Both the position numbers and the translations under genes were made by a program. Shown here piece by piece: positions 8,575 to 16,449 of a stretch of 64,000 nucleotides of DNA. This DNA is from Pyrinomonadaceae bacterium MAG19_C2-C3 (GTDB lineage Bacteria > Acidobacteriota > Blastocatellia > Pyrinomonadales > Pyrinomonadaceae), in the NCBI GenBank assembly GCA_024330265.1, contig JANDLT010000011.1, positions 35,567-99,566 on the forward strand. Reading direction: 5' to 3'. The notes under the pieces are model-generated. The model was given only the letters and a program-made list of their open reading frames with translations, made no database searches and was not told the origin of the DNA. How positions within the stretch are numbered: position 1 is the first letter of the stretch; each line of letters begins with the position of its first letter.

Positions 8575-8768
8575 GCCCCGAAGGGGCGAAATTGGATAGC
8601 TTGGGGCAACGCCCCAAGAGACAAGCCCTTTATGATTTTCCAGCCCTGAAAGGGCGAAATAGTCACCGACCTCTACCAAATATGTCACCCTTTCAGGGCT
8701 TGCCGGTCTGTTCTAACTTTTACCCGGTGCGGTGCGCCGGGCTATCGAATGTCGCCCCTTCGGGGCTT
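8575..8768. repeat. REP-like intergenic palindrome cluster (copy 1 of 3)
   Basis: Between tldD and pmbA. A chain of short palindromes: GCCCCGAAGGGGC (8575-8587), TTGGGGCAACGCCCCAA (8601-8617), AGCCCTGAAAGGGCG at 8642-8656 with its complement near 8688-8700, a CCCGGTGC..GCGCCGGG palindrome (8723-8741), and a second GCCCCTTCGGGGC. The same building blocks in similar order occur at 11528-11706 and 56501-56688. This is a dispersed repeat family, not a gene. Confidence 0.8.
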
Positions 8769-8808
8769 CAATTAGACTTTTAAGACAGCCTCCAAGGAAT
8801 TTGAAGCA

Positions 8809-10146
8809 ATGCTTTTAACCGAAAAAGATGCCCGCGACCTGACCGGCAAACTGCTTTCGTTTGTCAAAGCCGACGACGCTTCAGTGAGCGTGACGAATGA
8901 GCAAACGTCGCATCTCCGTTTCGCCGACAACAACGTATTGACGAGCGGCAAACGTGAATCGCGCGCGGCGAGCGTCACGCTTTGGATGAAAGGCAGACGC
9001 GGCGCGGCTTCAACCAACGATTTCGACGACGCTTCGTTGCGCGCGGCAGTAGAGCAAGCCGAGCAAATCGCCCGCCTCGCACCCGTTGACCGCGAGTATC
9101 TACCGACGCTTGGCAAGCAAACTTACAAGCCTGTGGGCGGTTATGTCGAAGCGACGGCGAACATCTCGCCCGCCACACGCGCCCGCCAAATCGGTGACAT
9201 CTTAACCGCGTGCGAAAAAGCGAAAGTCATCGGGGCGGGTTTTCATCAAGCCGTCGCCCGCGCCGCCGCTTTCGCCACCAAGAACGGGAACTTCGGTTTT
9301 GAACCTTCCACCGTCGTCAGTCTTTCGACGACTGCGCGCACGCCCGACGGTACGAGTTCCGGTTACTTCGGGCGCAATCATTTCGATGTCGCCAAACTCG
9401 ATACGGCGAGAATCGCGCGTGAAGCGATAGACAAAACTTTGCAGGGTCGCAACGCACGCACGCTCGAAGCCAAAAGCTACACCGTGATTCTTGAGCCGCA
9501 AGCCGTCGCCGACTTGCTCGGCAACTTCGCTTTCGGATTTGACGCCCGCAGTGCCGAAGAAGGGCGCAGCCCATACTCGGCTTCCGGCGGCAAGACGCGC
9601 ACCGGCGAAAAACTTTTCGACGAGCGCATCAATCTTTACAGCGACGCATCGAACGCCGAACTTCCCGCCTCGCCCTCAGCACAAGCCGGAATCCCGTCGC
9701 AAAAAATTTATCTGATAAAGAACGGCGTGTTGGAGAACTTAATCTACTCGCGCTTCTGGGCAAAGCAGAAAGGAACAGAGCCGACACCGGGACCCGTCAA
9801 TGCGATTTTAGAAACAACGGGCAAACCCACGAGCGTCGAAGAGATGATTAGTTCAACGAAGCGCGGCTTACTTGTCAGCCGCTTCTGGTACATACGCTCG
9901 ACCGACCCGCGCACCGCGAGTCTCACGGGACTGACGCGCGACGGTGTATGGCTGATTGAGGATGGCAAGATTCAGTATCCGGTTAAAAACTTTCGCTTCA
10001 ATCAATCCATCATCAACATGCTCGCTCCCGGCAACGTCGAGATGATTGGAGCCGCCGAGCGCGTCGGCAATGCGGAGAACGCTTCGCTATTACCCGCTCT
10101 CAAATTAAAAGCATTCAACTTCACATCGCAATCAGAAGCAGTTTAG
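8809..10146 (+). CDS. pmbA: PmbA/TldE-type partner of TldD
   Basis: 445 residues, ATG at 8809 after CAAGGAAT. No signal peptide and no HExxxH, as expected for the TldE/PmbA subunit, which is catalytically silent but needed by TldD. N-terminal domain: SVTNEQTSHLRFADNNVLTS and RESRAASVTLWMKGRRG. C-terminal domain: SYTVILEPQAVADLLGNFAF, then SRFWYIRSTDPRTASLTGLT and GVWLIEDGKIQYPVKNFRFN. It follows tldD in the same direction. Family alternatives such as TldD2-like proteins exist but the pair order is classical. One gene of the pair has a Tat signal and the other does not, so they may be exported together. Confidence 0.85.
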   Translation: MLLTEKDARDLTGKLLSFVKADDASVSVTNEQTSHLRFADNNVLTSGKRESRAASVTLWMKGRRGAASTNDFDDASLRAAVEQAEQIARLAPVDREYLPTLGKQTYKPVGGYVEATANISPATRARQIGDILTACEKAKVIGAGFHQAVARAAAFATKNGNFGFEPSTVVSLSTTARTPDGTSSGYFGRNHFDVAKLDTARIAREAIDKTLQGRNARTLEAKSYTVILEPQAVADLLGNFAFGFDARSAEEGRSPYSASGGKTRTGEKLFDERINLYSDASNAELPASPSAQAGIPSQKIYLIKNGVLENLIYSRFWAKQKGTEPTPGPVNAILETTGKPTSVEEMISSTKRGLLVSRFWYIRSTDPRTASLTGLTRDGVWLIEDGKIQYPVKNFRFNQSIINMLAPGNVEMIGAAERVGNAENASLLPALKLKAFNFTSQSEAV

Positions 10147-10350
10147 ACCGCTCTGCTTTGATTGGAACTTGTCACACAATCCTAATCGCTTTCCCTTCAC
10201 GCTCTTCGACTATTGCTTGTATTTCCCCTGCCATACTTGTCGGCAGGGACACCGCTGATGTGTTCAAGATGTTGTGGTAACTCCACAAAGGGTTGGTGAA
10301 GCGATTCAGCGTTAACATCAATTACAGGCGAATCGTCACCTCCACTTTTC
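10147..10350. other. Short intergenic region with decayed-looking minus-strand frame
   Basis: Between the convergent pmbA and hypE genes. On the minus strand short frames look protein-like (SPVIDVNAESLHQPFVELPQ; MAGEIQAIVEEREGK) but sit in different phases without a common start, as in a decayed small gene. No family recognised. GGCAGGG near 10247 pairs with CCCTGCC near 10228 as a small hairpin. Confidence 0.3.
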
Positions 10351-11424
10351 TTAGCAGATTCGCGGCAGTTGCTCTCCGAGTTGCATGTCCACGACGCGCG
10401 TACCGCCGAGGCTGGTCTTGGCGACGACCATGCCGGGGCGGTCGTCTGTGACTTCGCCAATGATTGCCGAGTTAAGTCCGAGTGAGTGTTGACGCATTGC
10501 CTCTAACAATTCTTCGGCTACCCCGCGCGGCACAATCGCAATTAGCTTTCCTTCGTTGGCGACATACACGGGGTCTAATCCGAGAAACTCGCAGGCGGCG
10601 CGTACCGACGGCGGCACGGGTAATTTGCTCTCGACGAAGCTGATGCCGACTCGTGAGGCTTTGGCGATTTCATTCAGCGATGACGCGACGCCGCCGCGTG
10701 TCGGGTCGCGCAAGACGTGAATGTCGGTTGTGACTCCGAGCATCGTGGCGACTAAATTGTTGAGCGGTGCGGAGTCGCTTTCAATCACGGTTCCGAATTC
10801 CAACCCTTCGCGCACGCTCATCACGGCGACGCCGTGCTGTCCTATGTCACCGCTCACAATCACGACATCGCCGGGGCGGGCGAGCGTCGGCGCGATGTTG
10901 ATTCCGGCGGGTATCACGCCGATGCCGCTGGTGTTGATGAAGACCGCATCGCCGTGATTTTTGTCAACGACTTTAGTGTCACCCGTGACTAACCGGACGC
11001 CCGCCTTGCGCGCGGCGACGCCCATCGTCTCGGCGATACGACCTAAGACTTCCAACGACAAACCTTCTTCGAGGATGAAGCCGGTGCTTAAATAAAGCGG
11101 CTGTGCGCCGCTCATCGCAATGTCGTTGACCGTGCCGTTGACGGCTAAGTCACCGATGTTGCCGCCGGGGAAAAACAGAGGCTTGACGACATAAGAATCG
11201 GTTGAGAAAGCGATTCGCGCGTCTGCACCGAAGATGTGGCTCAAATCAAGCGCGGCTGAATCTCCAAGCGTGTTCAAGGTGTCGTCGGCGAAGGCGGGCA
11301 GGAAAAGATTCTCGATTAACTCGGCAGAGAGTGTGCCGCCGCCGCCGTGTCCCATCACGATGTTCGGCGTATCGCGCAAAAATAGCGGACAAGTCCAACC
11401 GTCAAAGGTAATCGAATCTGTCAT
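10351..11424 (-). CDS. hypE: HypE, hydrogenase maturation (thiocarboxamide dehydration)
   Basis: 357 residues from ATG 11424 (MTDSITFDGW). A longer frame upstream lacks homology and overlaps a repeat, so it was trimmed. PurM/AIR-synthase fold: NIVMGHGGGGTLSAELIENL, RIAFSTDSYVV and a GNIGDLAVNGTVNDIAMSGA block. The C-terminus is PRIC, the functional cysteine motif. HypE takes a carbamoyl group from HypF on this Cys and dehydrates it to the CN ligand of [NiFe] hydrogenase. It looks intact although hypD just upstream is broken. Last gene of the minus-strand hyp series. Confidence 0.92.
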   Translation of the reverse strand: MTDSITFDGWTCPLFLRDTPNIVMGHGGGGTLSAELIENLFLPAFADDTLNTLGDSAALDLSHIFGADARIAFSTDSYVVKPLFFPGGNIGDLAVNGTVNDIAMSGAQPLYLSTGFILEEGLSLEVLGRIAETMGVAARKAGVRLVTGDTKVVDKNHGDAVFINTSGIGVIPAGINIAPTLARPGDVVIVSGDIGQHGVAVMSVREGLEFGTVIESDSAPLNNLVATMLGVTTDIHVLRDPTRGGVASSLNEIAKASRVGISFVESKLPVPPSVRAACEFLGLDPVYVANEGKLIAIVPRGVAEELLEAMRQHSLGLNSAIIGEVTDDRPGMVVAKTSLGGTRVVDMQLGEQLPRIC

Positions 11425-11527
11425 CGTTTTCCTGATGTCTGAACTTTTTCGTTTCGTAAAGGGCAGTTTGAAAATAGTCCCGCGATGAATCTGTCGGTAT
11501 CTACACGAGTGCCAATGTAGTTGTCTT

Positions 11528-11706
11528 AGCACCGAAGGTGCGGCATTCAATAGCCCGGCGCATCGCGCCGGGTCACGCCGTGTAATTCTGTCAAGCCCTG
11601 AAAGGGCGGCATACGGGTTATGTCGCCCTTTCAGGGCTTGTAATGTTTTGTGATGCGCTACCCGGCGCGATGCGCCGGGCTATTGAATCGCGCCACTTCG
11701 TGGCTG
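11528..11706. repeat. REP-like intergenic palindrome cluster (copy 2 of 3)
   Basis: Between hypD' and hypE. CCCGGCGCATCGCGCCGGG at 11554-11572, AGCCCTGAAAGGGCG near 11594-11608, its complement near 11624-11638, then a second CCCGGCGC palindrome near 11661-11679. The whole unit is close to an inverted repeat of itself. Same family as 8575-8768 and 56501-56688. Confidence 0.8.
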
Positions 11707-11798
11707 AAAACGGTTTCTCCGAACTTGTGTAGATACAAATGGACAAACCGCCGGGCTATTTTCAAATTGCCACTGACAGGACTTTTTGAATACGCATC

Positions 11799-12080
11799 TC
11801 ACACGCTCAATGCTTCGCCCTGTTTCTCAACTTTGCTCGCGGCACTTAACTGCACAAAGCGACCGTAGTTATAGTACGCGGCGCATGCGCCTTCGCTTGA
11901 AACCATCGTCGCACCGAGCGGTTTGCGCGGCGTGCATTCCTTGCCGAACGCCGGACACTGATGCGGCTTAATCATGCCTTGCAGAACTTCGCCGCTGTGA
12001 CAAAGCGTTGATTCAATCGTCTGTATCCCCGTCACATCGAATTTATATTCGGCATCAAAGTCTCTGTGGTTTTCGGTCAG
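11799..12080 (-). pseudogene. hypD: hypD 3' fragment
   Basis: About 93 residues that match the C-terminal quarter of Hyp[17 protein letters not shown], then [13 protein letters not shown], the cysteine block [20 protein letters not shown] and [12 protein letters not shown]. HypD is normally about 365 residues and carries the iron centre on which Fe(CN)2CO is assembled. This piece begins abruptly at codon L (12080-12078), inside an 11-bp sequence that is repeated at 15380-15390 where the upstream HypD piece ends. Joining the two at that repeat restores an uninterrupted HypD reading frame, so the gene was split by the insert. Confidence 0.88.
12070..12080. repeat. 11-bp direct repeat, left boundary of insert
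   Basis: TTTTCGGTCAG, identical to 15380-15390. Both copies lie in HypD coding sequence in the same codon phase (CTG ACC GAA on the minus strand). Bases on either side differ, so the identity is exactly 11 bp. Confidence 0.8.
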
Positions 12081-12136
12081 GGTGAGTAAAGGCACGAAAC
12101 AGCCGGTGCGAGCGTGCACGCACAACGTGAGGTACA

Positions 12137-12622
12137 TCAGGTACCGAAGTTAGACTCGGAGATATGCTGCGCAAAACTCTTTGCAGTCTGGAACGAGGAC
12201 GCATCAACCTGCATGATCGCTTTCCCCCGTCTCAACTTGATCGCGCTCCTGCCCGCTTCGTTATACCGAGTCCACACATTGTTCTCATCACCTACATCAG
12301 GCAATTTAGCGTCAGGGCGCAAAGGTTTTGGCATACCTGACTCTAAGAAATTCAACGCTTGAGACTGCCCGAAGTAGATGTAAGTTGAGCCGAAGAGTCG
12401 GAATTGGTTCTCTGCTTCTTCCAGCGAAGGTTCGATCGACATTCCGATTGTGACGTTCTCATCTCCGGATTGCCACTCGCAGAGGATGCGAGTGGCATCG
12501 GAGTATGCCGAATGCCCTAATTTCCATTCAGGCTCGTTCTCTTGAACGAGTTTTTTAAGAGCTTTTAGGACATGAGGATCGCTTTGATCTGTCAACGTCG
12601 CAGCATCCATCTGTTCTGACAT
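12137..12622 (-). CDS. Hypothetical protein in the hypD insert
   Basis: 161 residues, ATG at 12622. Soluble and acidic, with no signal peptide or membrane segment. The middle ([39 protein letters not shown]) looks like an alpha/beta fold but I recognise no family. The C-terminus reads [20 protein letters not shown]. First gene inside the left boundary of the insert. Function unknown. Confidence 0.65.
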   Translation of the reverse strand: MSEQMDAATLTDQSDPHVLKALKKLVQENEPEWKLGHSAYSDATRILCEWQSGDENVTIGMSIEPSLEEAENQFRLFGSTYIYFGQSQALNFLESGMPKPLRPDAKLPDVGDENNVWTRYNEAGRSAIKLRRGKAIMQVDASSFQTAKSFAQHISESNFGT

Positions 12623-12769
12623 AGTTCCTCACAATCTGCGAAGTTTGCGCCTTGCATTTACATGACAGGGGTTAATAGTGCGTATAGCAATTGTCTCTTT
12701 TCGAACGGACATGGGTTTCCATTTTAGCTAAACTGGCTCCGGCAACTCATGTCCGCTAATTGATGCTCG

Positions 12770-13573
12770 TCAGATGTCAACGTCAGAGCAATCGTTACAA
12801 AAATCAGTAGGCAGCGGGAGCCCGATGATACGGTTACATTGCTTCCTACCTGTTGGAAGAACGACGTATGGCTCTGCCACTCTAAGGAAGAATCTAAATC
12901 CTTCCCTCGGAGTGTACGTGTAAGTGTAAGAAGGTGACTTACACGTAGCATTACAGTTTGGGATCACTTTGTATGTCCCTGTCAAGGGATTGTTCGGGTC
13001 CCCAGAATCCAAGCGGTAGCAGGAGAACGAGACCCCCACCGGAAGGTACAAGAAGCCACCCCCGGCTCCGTAATAAGCGTTGTAATAAGACGACGAGGGA
13101 CAGTAACCCGTCGTGTCATGCTGTGACAAGAAATTACCAATATTACCTGGGAGATCCGGGAAGAACCGTATCGCAGCGTCAGATCTCACGTGGATACTGC
13201 TGTACCCGCCACCGTAACTTGACTGATTCGTCACGCTGCTGCCATTGGGAGCCGTGATCTTCGTCCTTACGCTGTACTGGTGTCCGTAAGAGTTGTAAGA
13301 CTCTTCGTAAATACCGCACCCGTTGACGTAAATCATCGGCTCATTTTCATGTGTGATCGCCACACCCCCATCAGCGGTGGTGGTGTAGTACTGGTTGTAC
13401 CCGATGAGCCACGCGTCGTCATAGTTGACCCCGTAGCCCATAGAAGAACCCTGAGCTGATGCCTGTGACACCACGCTACATAGCAGCAGCACCGTAACAG
13501 CCATCATCTTCAATCCGGTCACGAGCACGCTGTGGCGTAGCTTCGCGAGTTCGTTCTTGACGCTCTGTAACAT
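12770..13573 (-). CDS. Secreted Cys/Tyr/Gly-rich protein in the hypD insert
   Basis: 267 residues from ATG 13573. Signal peptide: a positively charged start (SVKNELAKLRHS), hydrophobic MMAVTVLLLCSVV and a cleavage site near ASAQG at about residue 41. The mature part is rich in Tyr, Gly and Ser (YNAYYGAGGGFLYLP, SYTYTYTPREGF) and has eight or more cysteines, including CNDC near the end, suggesting a disulfide-bonded extracellular protein. No family recognised. It shares orientation with the neighbouring 220-residue gene, 70 bases upstream. Confidence 0.7.
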   Translation of the reverse strand: MLQSVKNELAKLRHSVLVTGLKMMAVTVLLLCSVVSQASAQGSSMGYGVNYDDAWLIGYNQYYTTTADGGVAITHENEPMIYVNGCGIYEESYNSYGHQYSVRTKITAPNGSSVTNQSSYGGGYSSIHVRSDAAIRFFPDLPGNIGNFLSQHDTTGYCPSSSYYNAYYGAGGGFLYLPVGVSFSCYRLDSGDPNNPLTGTYKVIPNCNATCKSPSYTYTYTPREGFRFFLRVAEPYVVLPTGRKQCNRIIGLPLPTDFCNDCSDVDI

Positions 13574-13643
13574 ATCCCTGCCTCCGTTTCCTACGTTCGT
13601 TCATAGCGCGAAGAGAATTGTTCGCTGTCGAACATATTCTCGA

Positions 13644-14306
13644 TCAGTGATGCCCCGAGGTATGCCCCTTTGGATGCTGCTCCCAATCATTTCCGCTGGG
13701 AGCAGTTTTAGGTCCTAGAGTCAGCTTCATTTTACGCTTCATATTTTCCTTGACGTGTTTGCTGACCTTCTCTTTCCCTTTGGTGCTGAGACGGTATTGC
13801 AGAGAGTTTGCGATCTCCATCACAAGTGCCTCTTTCTGTTGTTGAAGCGTCGTCAACTGAGCCATTACCTCTGGCGAGGGATCAGGCCAGTGCTGATCTT
13901 TTATCGCGTTCGCTTGGTTATCGAGAACACTGATGCGCTGTTTGAACTCGTCCGCCGCCGCTAAGAGAGCATCGACATCGTTGTCTTCCTCCGTCTTCGG
14001 GCAGGTTTTGCACTTCGACTTTTTTAAGTCGACATGCTGGTCGAGGTAGTCCAGCATTTTGTCTTTCTCTACCTCGTTCGGACGATAGGCGATGAGCCGG
14101 AAGAGAACTAGGTAAGGCACGTGATCGGGAATCTTGTGTGGTTCCTTCGACCCATCGATAGTTCCGGGAGGATCGGCTTTCTCCTTAACGAAGGAGGTAG
14201 CGATCGGGGTATTAGTGACCGGCTCGTTGGAGGAATTAGTTGCTTCGAGCACGGCACCGATAACGCTAATGGTGACAGTGAACAGGAGAGTAGCGATTAA
14301 CTTCAT
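13644..14306 (-). CDS. Exported coiled-coil hypothetical protein in the hypD insert
   Basis: 220 residues, ATG at 14306 with AAGGAG upstream (TAAGGAGCAGCT on the minus strand). N-terminal signal-like segment LIATLLFTVTISVIGAVLEA. The mature part is charged and helical, with a CxxCP pair (KCKTCPKTEEDND) and a likely coiled coil from about residue 110 to 170 (LDNQANAIKDQ, LTTLQQQKEALVMEIANSL). The C-terminus is basic and His-rich (HPKGHTSGHH). Unrecognised; probably periplasmic. Likely co-transcribed with the downstream secreted protein. Confidence 0.65.
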   Translation of the reverse strand: MKLIATLLFTVTISVIGAVLEATNSSNEPVTNTPIATSFVKEKADPPGTIDGSKEPHKIPDHVPYLVLFRLIAYRPNEVEKDKMLDYLDQHVDLKKSKCKTCPKTEEDNDVDALLAAADEFKQRISVLDNQANAIKDQHWPDPSPEVMAQLTTLQQQKEALVMEIANSLQYRLSTKGKEKVSKHVKENMKRKMKLTLGPKTAPSGNDWEQHPKGHTSGHH

Positions 14307-14724
14307 AGCTGCTCCTTACTTGCGGATGTGTAAGGGACGGGCAATTAAGCCGTCCGTGCATCTGAGATGACACGTGAGAAAGTTTCAGCGGTTATGCGTC
14401 ATACGGATAAAGCTTCCCCTCAACCATGCTCCAGTTTAGGCAGAGCGATTATCGCGATTTGCAAGCAGATACGCCGCGACCGGATGCAGACAGGCAGCAG
14501 TATATAAGGCAACGCGAGAAACTCCAACATGGCAAACCTTTGTGAAAACAGTCGTCTCCACACCCGTTATTCACAACAAGTGTGGAACTACAATCCGGGA
14601 GGAACGATCGGGATGTACGTTAAGGGGCACGAATAGCGAGCTAGTAGGTAGCTCGTAAAAAGAGTGGCAGGATCATACTTACATGGCAGAGAATGTCAAG
14701 AGTTTTGAAGTTCCTTTTTGAGCA
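14307..14724. other. Intergenic region inside the insert
   Basis: About 420 bases with no supported gene. A small hairpin CGAGCTA/TAGCTCG at 14637-14655 is followed by TAAAAA on the plus strand and may be a weak terminator. The rest is less GC-rich by eye than the flanking hyp genes. No iteron-like tandem repeats that would indicate a plasmid origin were seen. Confidence 0.4.
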
Positions 14725-14921
14725 TTACTCCTTAGGTTCCCCGAACCTTTCGCTAAGAGCCTCAATGACTACAGATGTCATTGTAGTTCCCTGCCGTTTA
14801 GTTTCTGATGCCCAGTGACGGCGACGAGCGGCAGCGACCTTGACGCATAGATTGACTTCGGGGTTAGGAGCGATCTCTACTTCCTTTATTTTTCTGGCTT
14901 TCTGGCTTCTTTGATTAAATC
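14725..14921 (-). pseudogene. Damaged ribbon-helix-helix (ParB-like/antitoxin-like) gene
   Basis: Frame ending at TAA 14727-14725 reads IKEVEIAPNPEVNLCVKVAA then ARRRHWASETKRQGTTMTSV and VIEALSERFGEP. This is the pattern of small ribbon-helix-helix DNA-binding proteins that partner ParA or toxins (a basic helix, 'GTTxTxVV', then a second helix). No start codon is available in this frame; just upstream a sensible N-terminus (KYGDLIKEARKPEK) is in another phase, indicating a frameshift. It directly follows parA', the usual order for partition modules. Confidence 0.5.
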
Positions 14922-14932
14922 ACCATACTTGC

Positions 14933-15385
14933 TTATCTTTTCAATATCTCCCTGATCTCGTCGCCAAGAGATTTGTAGTCTTCCCAAGCTACCTTTGCCC
15001 TTACGTCTTCGATCTCTCTAATTGATTTCCCCGCAAGAGCCGCTTTCGGAAAACCGACCGTGCGGCGGATTATCGTTTGAAGGACGGGTATCATACCTTC
15101 CGTAAGATCGCTTTGTATCAACTCTCCCTCCCAGCTCGGGTGCGGCGGTACGAGTGTGATGAGGGCGCGGTAGTTTGCATCCCCGAGATCACGTGCCGTT
15201 TCGAGCATCGGGTGCAGACTCAGAACGTCAGGCGCAGTTGGTAGAATCAGTAAGTCACCGCCTTTAGCCAGCTCTTTCAGATCGTCAGAGTTGGGACGCG
15301 CCGGAGTGTCGATAACAACAAAGTCACTTCCTGAGATGGAGCGCATCGCTTGCCTTTGGTCAGCGACGGCAAAAGGTACTTTTCG
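14933..15385 (-). pseudogene. parA-like partition ATPase, N-terminus missing
   Basis: The frame continues open to 15430, but ParA similarity begins near KVPFAVADQRQAM and runs through SDFVVIDTPARPNSDDLKEL (Walker B region) and GDLLILPTAPDVLSLHPMLE to the end at 14933. The Walker A loop and about 70 N-terminal residues are absent because the gene is cut at the 11-bp repeat where hypD begins. ParA proteins move plasmids or chromosomal origins. As left here it cannot bind ATP normally. Followed by the ribbon-helix-helix remnant. Confidence 0.75.
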
Positions 15386-15390
15386 GTCAG
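15380..15390. repeat. 11-bp direct repeat, right boundary of insert
   Basis: TTTTCGGTCAG, the partner of 12070-12080. On the minus strand it encodes the L-T-E of the HypD segment that reads GWRLTEK. It also lies at the start of the surviving parA sequence in a different frame. Confidence 0.8.
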
Positions 15391-15563
15391 ACGCCAACCG
15401 CTCTGCGGAATCACACCGATGCCGCGCCACGCACGGTCGTTTATCTCGAAGACATCCTCAATCATCTTTTGCGCCGCGTTGTTGCCTTCCATAGAGACGG
15501 CACGCGCGTAAGCATTCTCGACTTTAGCCTCTCCTGTTTCGAGTTGATTGACCGCGCAGCGTA
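15380..15563 (-). pseudogene. hypD: hypD middle fragment
   Basis: Frame reading TLEGIRCAVNQLETGEAKVE, then NAYARAVSMEGNNAAQKMIE, DVFEINDRAWRGIGVIPQSG and WRLTEK. This matches HypD at about residues 230-290 (the 'LEGI..AV.QLE.G.A.VEN.Y' and 'W.GIGVIP.SG' blocks). Upstream of TLEGI the HypD similarity stops abruptly, and the 157-residue gene at 15570 abuts it. The N-terminal two thirds of hypD, with the first cysteines of the active site, is nowhere in the window. HypD is therefore non-functional here. Confidence 0.85.
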
Positions 15564-15569
15564 TGCCTT

Positions 15570-16043
15570 CTAATGTTCTCCGTCGCCGACGGCACCAATA
15601 ATTCGATTTACACCCTCACGAGTTACGAAAACCCTCGCCTCCGTTTTCGTTTCATAAACTTCTCTGGGCGATAAAATCACGAAGGCTTTGCTTAAAGACG
15701 ATTCATCAACTCGCCATGCACTCCCATCCGACGTGTACCAACTAAGCGTCGCATTCAATTCATTCCTCCCGGCAACGGCATCCTCGTGGCTCTGGCTAAC
15801 AATTACCTGAACAATTTGGTCACTGCCCTTGTAAAGGATGAGCGATTGATTCCCGACGTTTTCATAGCGCAGTTTCAACTCCAAATCTAAACCGTCCAAC
15901 TCGACATCGCCTTCGCAGTAACGCTGGCTAATTATTTCGGCTGAGAGACGAAGTTCCGGGTTATCCGCTGCCTTGACCATAGCCGGAACAAGGAAAGCGT
16001 AAATGACAAGCACACAAATCTTAGTCACAAGCGATGGTTTCAA
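15570..16043 (-). CDS. Secreted hypothetical protein replacing the hypD 5' region
   Basis: 157 residues from TTG 16043 (AGGTGGA upstream; a GTG lies five codons further in). Signal peptide: KPSLVTKICVLVIYAFLVPA with cleavage near VKAAD, residue 26. The mature part looks beta-rich: LRLSAEIISQRYCEGDVELD, LDLELKLRYENVGNQSLILY and AFVILSPREVYETKTEARVF, like an Ig-like domain with a 'NVGNQSLILY' edge. No family recognised. It occupies the place where hypC should be followed by the hypD start and ends where HypD similarity resumes. Confidence 0.6.
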   Translation of the reverse strand: MKPSLVTKICVLVIYAFLVPAMVKAADNPELRLSAEIISQRYCEGDVELDGLDLELKLRYENVGNQSLILYKGSDQIVQVIVSQSHEDAVAGRNELNATLSWYTSDGSAWRVDESSLSKAFVILSPREVYETKTEARVFVTREGVNRIIGAVGDGEH

Positions 16044-16123
16044 GATTCCACCTCAAAAACGAGAGCATCGAACGCTCAATTCTTTGTCGCCGCAGCAACT
16101 TGTCACTGCCCTCTTGGTTTTAC

Positions 16124-16431
16124 TTAATGGAGCGTCGGAGAGATTTCAGTTATCGCGTTCGGAGTCGGTAACTCAGAGGCGACCGAATCCACGCCGAGTT
16201 CTTCTTCAAGAATCCCCAGGTCACGAAACATCTTGAGCGTCTCCTGCGCCGATGCTTCATCAACTTTCGTAATCGCAAAGCCGACGTGGACGATGGCGTA
16301 ATCACCGATTTCGGCTTCCGGCACATACGCCAGACAAACCTCTTCGTCACGCCTTCAAAATCTACCTTGCCCATTTGCGCCCCGTGCGCTTCGTAAATTT
16401 CGATTATCTTACCCGGAATACCTAAACACAT
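16124..16431 (-). pseudogene. hypC: hypC with one frameshift
   Basis: Starts at ATG 16431 with MCLGIPGKIIEIYEAHGAQM, the conserved HypC N-terminus with the essential Cys2. Near 16345 the frame breaks at VTKRFVWRM. Removing one G from the AAGAGG run gives VTK.VCLAYVPEAEIGDYAI and continues through VHVGFAITKVDEASAQETLK to the stop at 16124. HypC is a small chaperone that works with HypD to deliver the iron ligand set. A single-base sequencing error is possible, but several neighbours are broken too. Confidence 0.85.
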
Positions 16432-16449
16432 TTCTTAGCCTTCTTTCTG

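Larger units (their letters stand above)
12081..15390. mobile_element. 3.3-kb insert in hypD bounded by 11-bp direct repeats
   Basis: The distance between the two repeat copies is 3310 bp. Inside, on the minus strand, are a truncated parA, a damaged ribbon-helix-helix gene and three genes of unknown function. By eye their codon use is less GC-biased than that of their neighbours. No transposase, integrase or terminal inverted repeats are seen. The parA is cut at the repeat, losing its Walker A region, so the insert is not an intact element. A plasmid-derived fragment captured by recombination at a short homology is the simplest reading; site-specific integration followed by loss is the alternative. 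Confidence 0.7.

Noticed and set aside
11425..11550. N-terminal extension of hypE
   Set aside because: No HypE similarity before MTDSITFDGW, and the extension runs into the REP-like repeat.
12070..15390. Reading the hypD insert as a transposon with an 11-bp target duplication
   Set aside because: The ends inside the repeats are not inverted repeats, there is no transposase, and parA is truncated at the boundary.
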